A DNA stretch of 64,000 nucleotides, from positions 52 through 64,051 of the forward strand of contig JAEPRB010000146.1 of assembly GCA_016758965.1 (NCBI GenBank). The letters run 5' to 3'. Positions 42,101 through 54,271 of this stretch are shown here, in pieces (the stretch's first letter is position 1; every line of letters starts with the position of its first letter). The translations under genes were made by a program, and so were the position numbers. This DNA is from Circinella minor. Lineage: Eukaryota; Mucoromycota; Mucoromycetes; Mucorales; Lichtheimiaceae. The notes beneath the pieces were generated by a model. It made no database searches. It had not been told where the DNA came from and saw only the letters and a program-made list of their open reading frames with translations.

Positions 42101-44421
42101 ATGAATAATATGGAGTCCAAATTCGTTTCACCAGAACTAGCTAGGCAGCAAGAGAACAGTAGTATTCGCAAACTCCATACATACGGTGATAAACCCGGCA
42201 CGCCTAAAATAGTGCGAATCTATTTAAGCGGTCATGCGATTTTAAACCAGCCATTGTTAAATAAGGGTACAGCATTTACTAAACGAGAACGAGAATTGCT
42301 TGAGTTATGTAGTTTATTACCTTATCAAGTGAATACCTTAGAACAACAAACTGACCGAGTTCAAAAACAATTTGAACAATTAAAAAGGCCTATTGTGAAA
42401 AACATTTTCATGCAAAGTAAGTTCAAAAGAACAAAAAAAAAAGTTGAACCATGGCTGATTATTTATTATCATTACTGTTATTACAAAAAGATATTCATGA
42501 TCAAAATGAAACCATGTACTATAATTTTATTCTACGAGATTTAAAACGGATACTACCTATCATTTATACACCTACTGAAGGGGAATATATCGCAAAGTAG
42601 GTAGCTTTTCCCATTTTATCACTAAGCAAACATGGGTTAGAAATTAGTTTACTTACGTAAAATAAATCAAATTAAAATAATAGTTATTCAGAAGTGTTTC
42701 ATCGTCCGTAAGTGGTTTTCTTTGTATCGCGATAATTGATGTTACGCAAAAAAAGCACATTAAACCAATATAATTATAATAGACATGGGGTGTATTTGAA
42801 TTTTCCAGAGTCTGAAAAAATTGAATATACACTTCTTGAAGCTGCATTACAAAATGGAATGCGACCCAAAGATATTGATGTCATTGTTGTTACCGATAGT
42901 GAACAAATATTAGGGATTGGTGATCAAGGCGTAGGTGGTGTTGCTATATCGGTGAGAGCCATTTGTTTGTTATATAAAGAAGAGGTGTTGTGTTATGCTA
43001 TGCGATAATTTTATAGAGAACTGATCTTTTTGGTTTCTCTTCTTAAATTATAAAAAATAAGACTGCCAAACTTACACTTTATACTGCTATGGCTGGTATA
43101 AATCCTGCGCGAGTACTACCTGTTGTTCTTGACGTAGGAACAAATAATAGAACACGATTAGAAGATCCGCTTTACCTTGGTTGGCGACATGAACGTATTC
43201 GTGGAAAAGACTATGATGCCTTTGTTCATCGATTTGTTGAATGTGTACGTACAAATTTCAAAAATGCATTTTTACATTGGGAAGATTTCGGTGTTGATAA
43301 TGCGCGACGGCTACTATATAAATATCGGCCCACCATGAGTACATTTAATGATGACATCCAAGGCACTGGGGCTATTACATTAGCTACTATTATGGCTGCA
43401 TTAAAAGTTACAGGGGATTCCATGGAAAACCAAACCTTTGTTATTTTTGGAACGGGAACAGCTGGTGTCGGTATTGCAGATCAGATTCGTACTTATTTGC
43501 AAGTTCAAAAGGGAATGTCTGAAGAAGAAGCAGTAAAGCATTTTTGGTGTCTGGATAGGCCTGGGTTGTTGACACAAGATATGACATGTGGGGATTATGT
43601 CATTACTGATCAGCAACGTGTTTATGCACGTACACTAGATGAAGTTGAATCTTGGGGACGGGGAGGTACAAATAAAGATTCGAGCAAAGGAAGTAACAAT
43701 AACAATACAAGGAAGGAACATCCGCAATTACTTGATGTGGTGAAAAATGTTAAGCCGACAGTACTGATTGGTTGCTCAACGATACCTGGCGCGTTTACTG
43801 AAGAAGTTGTACGAGCAATGGCTGAACATTGTGAAAATCCAATTATTTTCCCACTTTCAAATCCAACTCAGCTGCATGAAGCTAAACCAGCTGACCTGTT
43901 CAAATGGGTAAGCTTTTTTTCCCCATCATTATAATTGTTATTACTTCTTTTAGTATATGAAAGAACAAACAGTATTAAAAAACTAAGATATCTATAATAT
44001 TTCATAGACAGAAGGCAAAGCATTTGTTGCCACTGGTTCTCCCTTTGATCCCGTTGAATATAATGGCAGAACGTACGAAATTGCTGAATGCAATAATTCG
44101 TTTGTGTTTCCAGGAATTGGGCTTGGATGCATAGTATGTCACACAAAACATTGCACAGACCAAATGATTTTTGCTGGGGCTAATGCAATCAGTGAATGTT
44201 CACCATCCACTCAATCCAAGGACCGTACGAAAGGGTTATTACCTGATATTAATGATGCAAGGAGTGTTAGTGCTAAAGTGGCCACAGCTGTCGTACAAAA
44301 GGCGATTGAACAAAATGAAAATCGATATCAATTGAATGGTAATGATGTTGAAAAAGTGGTCCGTGAATTCATGTGGGAACCTAAATATGCTGAATATGAA
44401 TTAATGCAAGATCAAAAATAA
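42101..44421 (+). CDS. Malic enzyme (NAD(P)-dependent, decarboxylating)
   Basis: Converts malate to pyruvate and CO2; in oleaginous Mucorales malic enzyme is discussed as an NADPH source for lipid synthesis. Six exons: 42101-42416, 42491-42596, 42684-42707 (24 nt), 42783-42951, 43062-43907 and 44008-44421; 624 aa. Family motifs in order: FMQNIHDQNETMYY, IYTPTEGEYIANYS, VVTDSEQILGIGDQGVGG, PVVLDVGTNNRTRLEDPLYL, EDFGVDNARRLL, FNDDIQGTGA with metal-binding Asp residues, the Rossmann motif VIFGTGTAGVGIADQI, HFWCLDRPGLL and PLSNPTQLHEA. The second glycine motif is GTGTAGVG instead of the usual GAGSAGxG. A low-complexity insert (RGGTNKDSSKGSNNNNTR) sits before QLLDVVKNVKPTVLIG. No convincing mitochondrial targeting peptide at the N-terminus; cofactor preference cannot be decided by eye. 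An alternative start is the Met at 42110. Confidence 0.93.
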
Positions 44422-44923
44422 AATGAGACAAAAAAGCACAATATCTTCTTTATGTTGCAGAAAAAGTGAGACAATATAGTAATATAAAATAGCAATAATA
44501 TAATGATAATATAATGTGATAATATATGTAAAGAAAACGTATGTTGTTGTTGAGCGTGTTTATGTATGCGGTATAATAAAAGAAAAAATAACACGGGTTT
44601 ACAATAGGGTCATTAATGTTTAAAGAAAAAAATGTATAAAAAATGTGTATGAAACGTTCGAGTGTGTGTACCTTGTAAGAAAAAAAAAGGTAGTGATAAT
44701 AGTAATAAAAAGATCTGTGGAAAATAAGTGTGAGGCGTGAAAATTGTTTTTTTTTTGTTCCTGTATGAAAAACCGAGTCGAGTAAACAAAGGAAGTTGTG
44801 TCATTGTTGTTGAAATATTTTTTTTTTTTTTACTTCCCACTGCTCTCTTTTTCATTTATCTAAAAAAAATACGGGTTTTTATATGTGTTGTGTGGTGGAT
44901 GGAATGAAATAGAACCGGCTATT
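44422..44923. other. Convergent 3' intergenic region
   Basis: Between the malic enzyme and cyclin stop codons. Low complexity, rich in A and T runs; no supported gene. Confidence 0.6.
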
Positions 44924-46281
44924 TCATGACACGGTAGGATAAAATTTGGGATGACTCGGGGTGTCATGCGATGGCGTTGATGGGGAGGGTGCAATCGCGT
45001 TACTAGGTGACGAAGAATCGGGTGGTGTGGGTAAATGTTGAGATGATGTGTCGTCTTGGTGACTATTTTGCTGTTGTTGTTGAGTAAAGCTAGGTCGTTT
45101 AAAACATCGATGACGGTCTATTTCACCTGAAGGCCTTCTATTTATATCTTTTGTAGTGTCATGTTGCTGTTGGCGACTATCGCCTTTATCAATAGAGAGG
45201 TGCCGTGCAACCTTATTGACATGGATATAATCATCATCTTGATCGTGTGTTTGTTGGTCGTCGTGGTGATTATTACCAAAGTAATTTTGTTGCTCATCAT
45301 CGCGAAGTGCAAGTTGCCGTGGTTGTACTCTACTATCAATATATCCTTCTTGTTCACGCATCCAATGCAGTAAAAGTTGATCACCGTAATGTTGTAGTTC
45401 GTCCACAGAAACAAATAATGAATAATTATTGAGAACGAGGAACTCAACTTCTAAGACATTAAGTTCGCTCACTGGTAATCCGCCCACCTATAATTTAATT
45501 TTTTGAAAAAAAATAGTTTGTTTAGTTATTATTAAATTTATAATAGGATGGGGAAGCTCTTTAGTGATAAAAAAAGGAGCTTTCCTTTTTTTTAACATAT
45601 CCTCACTTCTCTAACAAACCAAGTAGATACATTACACAAAAATCATATCCCTTTTCCTCACCCCTCTTACTTCTTCCCTCCTCCCCCAGTATCCCCTTAT
45701 TTTTTTTTATCCAACAACAACAAAAAAAAAAAAAAGAAAAAAAAAACCAGCACCAACATACTTTAGCATAACGAGTATTAGTAAAAAATACATCTGAAAA
45801 AAGTTTACTGGCTACCATAACGCCTGAAATAATTAATCTGTGAATATTGAATGAATCAATACGTAAAGGCTGTCGATTACCAGTTGACTTTGATAAACGA
45901 TCGAAATAAACAAGTAATGCTAAAAAACATTCATTGGCACAAGGGCAATATTTAAGAATCCGAGATAAATATGCGTGAACACCTAAATATCAAATAAATA
46001 TAAAGTTAATAACCAATCGCTTCTACTTATAATAATAACAATAATATATTACCGATGGTAGGTATGGACCGAGCATGAAATGCTGTAAATCGTTTATCAG
46101 AATGTGATAAACTTCGTGGTCGTGAATGGCGTGGAGGAACGGCTTGATCTCCCGAACTTGCTGCTGCTGGATGCATGCGGTCATTAGCTTTGGTGACTTT
46201 TTCTAATAGCGATGTAAGCATTTTAATGGTGTCCTTTGTAGGATGCCGTGCAAGATCGAAACGAAACGGAGGAGCACTCAT
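44924..46281 (-). CDS. Pho80/Pcl-type cyclin
   Basis: Regulatory partner of a Pho85-type cyclin-dependent kinase. Three exons: 46281-46053, 45982-45762 and 45487-44924; 337 aa. The cyclin box at about 65-180 reads RFTAFHARSIPTIGVHAYL, SRILKYCPCANECFLALLVY, FDRLSK, FNIHRLIISGVMVASKLFSD, VFFTNTRYAKVGGLPVSELN and LEVEFLVLNNYSLFV. The blocks TNTRYAKVGG and ELNxLExEFL are hallmarks of the PHO80 family, not of mitotic cyclins. The C-terminal half is low complexity (Gln, Asp, His, Ser, Pro). It lies tail-to-tail with malic enzyme and 311 bp downstream of the AVT transporter on the same strand. Which Pho80/Pcl branch it belongs to cannot be told. Confidence 0.92.
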
Positions 46282-46592
46282 AACACATGTAACTTTTTTT
46301 TACGTAGATGATGAACGAATAAGAGAAAGTAATAGAAAGAAAAGTGAGTTAAAAAAAGAAAAAAGAAGAGGAAGACAGCAAACTGAACCAGGGTTTTTAC
46401 TTTTTTTCTTTTTTTTTTTTTTGGTTTACAGCACAAAATTCGATATTGCTAATTAAAGTATAACGTCACCATGCAATTATCCATTATAAATTTTACATAA
46501 AAAATAACCATTTGTGATAATATATTTTCAAAGAGAACAAAGAGAATAATAATGATAAAGAGGAAAGTAAGAAGAAAAAGAAAAATAATGAA
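46282..46592. other. Short intergenic region, cyclin promoter
   Basis: 311 bp between the cyclin start and the transporter stop on the same strand; no gene. Confidence 0.6.
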
Positions 46593-49082
46593 CTATAAGT
46601 CGCATGTAGCAGCAACAGTATCGTCTCCACCATTTACTGGATCGTTAATAGTATCATGGGCCTGGAACACTTTTTGTAAACTATAGAAAGTACTAATTAC
46701 CATGATTGATAGTCCCAACGTCAGTGCAGCCCAATGTGGAATCTTGCTCCGCTGGAACACCGAACCTCTTGCTAGTTTAAGATAGCATAATGGTGGTAAA
46801 ACATATGCTAATGCTGTCGCGGAGAATGCTCCTGTCAATTCAAGAACAATACCAAGGTTACATGTCAACAGAGATACTGTTAATGCAGTTAATACAAGGA
46901 CAGTTGTTATGCCAACGTGTCTTATCCTTTTAAATGGTTCTGTAGGCCAAAAGAATGTTTCCAGAACCTATAATTTTTTTATACATGATTGTTATTTATT
47001 ATGCATCACATGAATCAAATACTGTCCTAATTTTTTTTTCTTTTGGTACAAAAAATTATTACCTCTCGACACACAAAAGCTTCTAATGGTATAGTGGTAA
47101 ACATATTCAAACCAAATGCCAATCGAGCGATATTGATAAGTGTATTATCAGATGGAAAATTATTCAATATATTGCCTATTATTCCCATGATTTACATGCG
47201 AGAAATTGAAATCAATACATGGCTAACCAGAGAAAAGAAGCAGTGTATGTAAGTAAACAAAAACTTACCTGCAGTTTTGTCTGTAAACACAACATAACCT
47301 GACACAGCGAGTGCCATACAAGTTATAAAAGCTATCACCATACTTAAATGAGTGACTGTGGCAAAGCGATTAAGTGATGGCTGTTTTAATGATCCAAAGA
47401 TCAAAAAACTATTATGGTGACATACAAATGCTACACAAGTATATCATAATATATTATTATAGAGCACAGTCATGTCATGTATTTGCCAACAAAACAAAGA
47501 TATAGTTGAAAAAGAAAAAAAAAATATACAGAATAAAACACACAAGATATTTGATTGAAAAAAATTATTTTATCATAGGAAGGAAAAAGAAAGACAGTGT
47601 ATTAGACAACAACCCCTTTCATCCATTATACATCACACGTCCACACGCATCTACACCCACACTAGCAGTCATAGACACAAGCTCACCCTATTTTTTAAAG
47701 AAAGAAAAGATAATTGTGATTTTTTTACATACCAAAACTGATGACAGCTATCGCTTGAAACATTTCATTGTTTGCAAAATTGAAACGTTGTTCGGGCGAC
47801 CCACGGATATCAACTGGTGTTTTAGGCCCTTCAATAATAACACTCACAATAATCACAAAAATTGCAATCAAGGCTAGACCACTTGTTTTTGCAAGCTTGG
47901 ATATATCGCGATATAGCGATAGTGGATATGATACAAACACAGTGAAAAATGTGATACAAAGTCGCCGGTTGGCAAAAATCCATAATATAGGGATCTGGTC
48001 AATATTTTCTACCAGTGATCGAATGACGTGTGGTATAGTGTCCCCTAAAACAATGGATTATATAATGAATTACTTAAACAGCCACATTGTTATTGGGATG
48101 AATTAATGACCAGTATAAATAATAAGAAACCACAATTTAAACCTACCCAAAATAACACAGTATGCACACATCCCTATATAATAAATATACGTATATATAG
48201 AAGTTCAGTTATTAAACACAAGTTAACTATATAATAAATTACCTCCTTGTTCTCCTCTCTCTTAGGTTTTTCTTTTTTCTTTTTTCTTTTTACCTCCAAA
48301 CCCAAACGCAAATTGAAATACAGAAATTGCTATAAGTCCTGATCGACCAAATGAGAATTCTAATAAATCTTGATAGGTAGAACGGCCAGCCAATTTGCCA
48401 TCATACATAAGCAACCGTACAGTCCAATCTATGATACATTTTGATTTAGTATTTGACCCTTGTCATATTATTGGTCTTTCCCTTTCTTTCTTACCAACGA
48501 CAACAGTTAATGTCATTAACAATATGATCCCCATCCAAAACCCCTATTACTTAACAATATCAGTAAAAATAATCAGGGAATTTCATTACTCTTTTTAATA
48601 AATGATCGATTACTTACTGCCTCTTTGAATGCAAATGGTAATCCAATAATACCCGCGCCAATAATGCTATTAGCCATATTGAGCTATAATAAATGATACA
48701 CATTTAAGTGAGTTTTTTTTTCGCTTACTTGTATCCCTCTTTTTTTTTGTTCGGCTTTACTCACAAAACTAGCAAAAATTGAACCCCCTTCTGTCGGTAA
48801 TCTATAATCAAAGAATTTAGGATAATCGTCATCGTCATCCATATTATCGGCATTATGAATCAGTGATTGATTCGTAAAATTGCCGAGAGGAGTTGTTTCG
48901 GAATCATCGACATCTAACTGAGCATATTCTGCATTATTATATAACCAACCGTTATTGTTCGCATTGTCAGCAGATGTCGTGATGTAATCTTCCGTTTGTT
49001 GTTTTGTCAAATCATTGGGAGAGTCTGAAAATAACAAAGTTTTTGAGTCGTCGACGTCGCCGTGGTGCACGTCTGTACTCAT
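46593..49082 (-). CDS. AVT/SLC38-type amino acid transporter
   Basis: Multi-pass transporter of the amino acid/auxin permease family (Aa_trans), probably vacuolar or plasma-membrane and moving neutral amino acids. Nine exons: 49082-48765, 48683-48618, 48543-48495, 48428-48294, 48173-48147 (27 nt), 48044-47733, 47430-47269, 47175-47063 and 46967-46593; 518 aa. The first ~105 residues are an acidic, soluble N-terminus (VDDSETTPLGNF). TM1 opens with the family signature LNMANSIIGAGIIGLPFAF, followed by WTVRLLMYDGKLAGRSTYQ, a YCVILGDTIPHV loop, AVISFAFVCHHNSFLIFGSL (the conserved FxCHHN of SLC38 proteins), and about eleven hydrophobic helices in all, ending near residue 500. The FVCHHN and GAGIIGLP motifs place it near the SLC38/Avt2-7 side of the family. 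Substrate cannot be read from sequence. Confidence 0.92.
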
Positions 49083-49741
49083 GAAGCATATGATAAAAAA
49101 AAGAAAAGAGGCGAGAGAAAGAAGAGAAGAGGAGAAAAAAAAAGAGAGTTTAGTTTGTATGTATAGTAAAATTGACCTAAGGTTTGTTGTGGCTTCGGCC
49201 TCTATTAAAATTTAGGAATGGCTGAATAATTTCGACCTTGTTATAAAATAGTAGACTACCTTCTGCATTCAAGAACATACACAGAAAAAAAAACTCTTTC
49301 GCTTGTGATCTTTTATTCATGCATCTTTTGCCTTCATTTACTTTTTTGACAGGATTTAACCCTTTTAAGTCAAAGCACTTAAATGCCACTCCGCCGTGTT
49401 ACAGCGTACATTATCCAGAACAGCTTCTTGAACTGGGTAAATTAATTATTTGAGTTATTTAATCATAGAATATCCTTCCCTTTACTTACATAATTGTATA
49501 ATCGTTAATCAATGTAATTATGGTTATACATTGATTTCAAAATTTTCATGGGAATTTGCTACATAGAATACATCAAAGTAGACAACACACGTCTTTTGTA
49601 GATAATCTGTAATGATGGTGAGAATACACGTATGACAATAGTTACTTTATTTTCGAACTTTCTTGTACAATGAAGTTCATTTTTAATGATATTTAAACAA
49701 GCTAAAATTTGGGGGAAGGGAATACATATAGTTTATCTGAT
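49083..49741. other. Intergenic, transporter promoter and P450 3' flank
   Basis: AT-rich, purine-rich next to the transporter start; no supported gene. Confidence 0.6.
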
Positions 49742-51501
49742 TTATCTTCCTTCAAATACCAGTGGCTCACGAGGTGGGAAACGAGACATCCCTCCAAAAA
49801 TGAAATCTTCAGCTCGTTTACCTGTTTGGGTTGTAATATTATAACGTATAATAAACTGTGCTAATATATATTTAATCTCATTAACCGCAAAATATCTTCC
49901 AGGACAGGCATGTGAAAACATTCCAAATGTTAACAGTTCATGGCTGATGGTTGAACTGCGCATGTTGTTGCTATCATCATATTCTTGTTTGGCACTCATA
50001 TATCGATACGCATCAAACTGATTCAATGGCGATGTAGATGATTCAAGATTTGTTGTTTCTGTCATTATCTCCGGATTCATATGTGAATCCAATAGGGCTG
50101 CTAGCACCAAACTATCTTTTGGAATGATTTGACCTGTCGACGGCAATAAAGCATCTTGTGTGGTTTTGTGATGTAATCCAAGAATGTGTGAATTAAACCG
50201 TAGGACTTCTCGTAAAAATGAATCCATCAATCGAATCTCGCCAATTGTTTCAGGTGTTTTTTTATCCAGACTTTCAATTTCTGTTCGTAGAGCAGCTACC
50301 AAAGCAGGCCGACAAGCCAGTTCATGTAGTGCAAACGAAGTATATTGGGTTGTCGTATGAATACTGGCCATGACAATGTATCTGAAGTAAAATGCCGCTT
50401 CTTTGGGTGTACGTCGTTGACCATCAGCTTTCGGTAAGTTGAGTACCATGGAAATATAGGTCGGTTCACTATCATCGCTAATTTCCCCGGAGCGCATTTT
50501 TTGCATTTCAGGTACAATTAGATCCATAATCAAATCCAATTGACTTTCGACGGACAAATATCGTTTTATAATTAAATTGGCAATCCAATCTGGAAAAGTC
50601 ATCAGCACCATACCAATCTTTTGTAATTTTCGTGTAAAATTAGCCATCTCAACAACAAGTTCTTGGTTATAGGCAATATTGCGACCGGCAAATGCCAAAC
50701 ATGATATTTGCGATATACTAGTGGATAAGATATCCCATAATGGCATTATAATTTTTTCTCCTTTTTCAAGTTTTAGCTGTTCTTCCAAGACCTTGTTTAA
50801 TCCCAATTGAATACGTTCAGAAAAGGCAGAAATCTGGTCTGCCTTGAAATTATGCTGAATAGGGTAGATGACTATAGTTTAAAAATATTCCCAGGATTCA
50901 GTCATCACTTGTGTAACAGATTTTATAAAAAAGATGAACAAATTATTTTATGCATACCTGGATTTTTATCACGGCGTTCTAATTGTTCGCCTTTATATTT
51001 GTGGTCGTATGAAATTTTAAGTGCACGCCTCATGGGTAAAAAGCTTTCTAGGCCCAATGAGAAACTATATAGTTTACGTTTTTTTAACATTTCCTCATAG
51101 ATCAGTGGACCCGTTAAAACGTAAATCATTTTCCCGTTAATTTGAAGAATAAATACGGGCCCATTTTCAGCCTTGCAGCGTTTTATAAATCCAATAGGAT
51201 CAGAAGATAATTCGAAATAATGCCCAAAATACGGAAGACCACCTGGGACCAGCTTTACTTCTGAAGGTGACCATTTTTTATTTTCTCCCCAAAAATGTCT
51301 TTTAATTTTCCATACCGCATAAGCACCTAAGACCCCAGATGCAATTGTCATCAATGTAAGTTGTTTTCGATCTCCTCCTCGTTCAACCACATTTTGCTGT
51401 TGCTTTAATATTGTGGTTGAAATAGATGTAAGGATACCAATACCTTGATTCCAAATAGAAGGTATTGTATTCTCTCCGCTAAATTTAAAATAGAAAACCA
51501 T
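49742..51501 (-). CDS. Cytochrome P450 monooxygenase, copy 1
   Basis: Heme-thiolate monooxygenase, ER-anchored by an N-terminal helix (TLMTIASGVLGAYAVWKI at about residues 48-66) followed by basic residues and VKLVPGGLPYFGHYFEL. Two exons, 51501-50958 and 50871-49742, give 557 aa. Core motifs: I-helix VMASIHTTTQYTSFALHELA with His where many P450s have an acid (seen also in the ent-kaurene-oxidase-like fungal group), K-helix ExxR in LREVLRF, FDAYRYM as the PERF-like block, and heme loop FGMFSHACPGRYFA, whose Cys is the heme ligand. Substrate unknown. It is the paralogue of the gene at 54272 and points away from it across 2.8 kb. The intron that interrupts copy 2 inside TGPLIREM is absent here. 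Confidence 0.93.
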
Positions 51502-54271
51502 TTTGTAAAATAAATAATGATGAGAAGAAAGAAAGGTGTAAAAAGAAGGCTATGGGAAAAATATGGTATTTAGCATTAGTAACATTTCCTCTTTTATATT
51601 TTGAACCAGTAGTAATAATTAAAAACTTTGTACTCTTTCTCATTTGAATAGTAATTTTTTTTAAGGAAACACGCTAGTAATAAAACCCAAATAAAATTGT
51701 ATCATCCTGTAATTTTATAACTTACAAGCTGATACTATTCGCACCTTAACAACTAGACCAAAACCTCTAAGTTGTTGCTAGTCAAAACTGAACCTGGATC
51801 CAAGTATATGGTTTGATGTCAAATAAAAAAAGAGAGCCACCGTATTAGATAATGCCTTGGAAGTCTCCCGAGAGGTTGTTCAAAGTTATGTACTAAATAC
51901 ATCAACTGTTTCCCTATGCACCAACGGGTCGAGATATCCCTATATCAAGCTAATCCAATCTCTTCGATACTCAGCAAACTATCAGCAGGCAAAACAGTAC
52001 CAAAAAGCGAACTGAATGTTTCACTAAATTCTGGTCGACAATTTGTACTGTTCTCACAGAACCAGATATAATGTATGAGCAATCCCCCAGCAAACCCGAA
52101 CGATAATTTAATACAGGATAGTAAAACTCTTATTAAATGGATAAACTCTGATCCTTCCCCTCACTCTTGATTCAGATTAAGCAGTTAATATTCTATTGAA
52201 TATCCTCTTGACTTTTTCGCCTGTTTAATTATTTAATTTTTCTCATTCCTTTATTTTCTACTACTTCTTTCATGCACAAAGGCTATATTCTGTATTTGCA
52301 AATTCTACGTGCAGTAACTATCATATTTATAATACCACAAAGCTCTCATTATCATAAACTTCACATCACTCATTGCTCTGTTATATATTTCTCTTTCCCC
52401 TATCTATTCCCATAACATTTATGGTCTTCACTTCCCCTTTATCTTGTCTCAATCAGATATGTCCGACTAGGACATTAGGATTATCCGGGATGCTAAATGA
52501 ACTTGAAATTAATGTACTATATAAATACGTATACGTATTTTGCATATTAACTATCTGTAGTTTCAAAATACTGATATCGAAATCGTCTGTATTTTGAGTA
52601 GATTGTTGCCTATATATATATATTATATAAATATAATATCAAGAGTTATTAAAATAGTTGATAATAGTAGCTAATGATAGCGGAATTGATAACTGTATGT
52701 AATCCGCCGTACTGGATAACCAAAGTAATTGCACAACATGTAACCATTGAAAAGACAAAAAATAGCAATTTATAGTAAGATATAATAATCCTCACTATAG
52801 ATGTGTTGAAATGATAATAGCAAATAAGGTTCCATAAACTCCAGACCATCGATCTTGGGTTCAGTTTCTTCACATTGAAGTAATCGACCCTTATACTTAA
52901 AAGCACTTTGTACAAACAGAGACACTTTTCATATTACCTTTCTTTTATTTAGCTTATAATTTTAATGTTTACGGGAGGGTAATAACCATACTCTTATCCA
53001 CTTTTACTTGGATGACATTTTATTTATTTAGACATTTGTTATCTAAATATTTATTATAACAATCGCAGTTTGGCATAATGTTTGGCCAAGTATTAGCTAC
53101 ACCCCCATAATAGAGAAGATGTTTAATAAGTAATTACATCATAATGCTAGAGAAATTGAATGTACTTATAATAAAAGTTGGCTTAAATGATACTTGTGGT
53201 GACAGTGCCAAAAACAGATTATCACAGATAATTAATTTTTTTTATTAAGAATAAATGATTAAGTTACATATTCTAACAAATTCAAGTTGAACAAAGGTGC
53301 TCGATAAAAATGGTAGACAATAGTATTTTTCTTTAAAGCTTTCTTATGTGTCTCCCATAATAAATAATCTTTACTACTCTTATTTTCAATAATAACAAAT
53401 TATATTTCTAAAAAAAAAAAAAAAAACAAAGCGTCCTAGCATTCCTTGATGCGTATGCTGTTGTATAGTTATCAGATATTTCATTTCTGTACATCTTACG
53501 TACCATTTTTACCGTAAAGAGATGTTCCAGAAAAGTTTATAAACTTTGATGGTAGAATCAATCTCGATTATAGCAATATCTTTATCCAAAATGGGATGCT
53601 AATGTCCAGATTATATCAAAATACTGTGTTTTAATAAAAATAGTGGTGCCAAAATAGTACATATAGTTTAGACTTTTCTTGGGAATAATGAGGTGCCATC
53701 ACTCTGGTGGGATAACTAAATTTTGTGTAACGTTTACTGAACAATTTATAAAATACTATCATGAATGAGCTACTTTTTATTATAAGATCTCTTTTTTTAA
53801 AAATTTAGTTTACTATGTTGATTCTACACCCTATTGATCAATTGTATGGCTAATTATAGCGTTTTCGATTTTTATTTGATAATAGTTGTGAATACGAGAT
53901 TTACTTATTATTATAACACCATTGCCATTCGTAGAATTATACTATTTGACAGTGCTGCAAAAAATCAGATATGTTTATCGAATTGCTCTGATCAAGCTCA
54001 GTGAGAAAAACAATTCACATTGTATCGAAAGCACGTGTTTACCCTCAAGAAATTCACTTACCAAAAAGTGCAAAAATAGTAGCTTTGTATAACAAGCTTA
54101 TTTTTAGAAAACATCAAGCCCACCTAATACGTATGCTGACCAAACGATCGTACATGCCACACAATTGTTTCAATTATAGAGCATATAAAAGGAACTACTA
54201 ATTACCATAATTTACATCTGCTTTTCTTTTCATTGTTGCTATTTTACACAACCATCAATTCAAACCGAACA
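51502..54271. other. 2.8-kb gap between the divergent P450 genes
   Basis: Must hold both P450 promoters. Otherwise AT-rich with no intact gene. A 57-codon open stretch on (+) at 51845-52015 reads LDNALEVSREVVQSYVLNTS...YPYIKLIQSLRYSANYQQ and looks protein-like but unidentified; a (-) strand stretch near 52900-52770 reads YKGRLLQCEETEPKIDGLEF. Both may be remnants. The upper part has TA-rich tracts near 52610-52640. Confidence 0.45.

Noticed and set aside
42417..42490. Possible frameshift in malic enzyme at the A10 run, or an ultra-short 26-nt intron
   Set aside because: A normal 74-nt GT-AG intron from 42417 to 42490 restores frame and gives the conserved FMQNIHDQNE sequence, so the gene is intact.
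44134..44162. GT...AG pair that could be a short intron in the last malic enzyme exon
   Set aside because: Reading straight through keeps the family sequence LGCIVC...TDQMIFAGANAIS; splicing would delete conserved residues and the intron would be too short.
52649..52915. 88-codon (-) strand frame between the P450 genes
   Set aside because: Hydrophobic, Ile/Tyr/Leu-biased translation typical of AT-rich shadows; no family resemblance.
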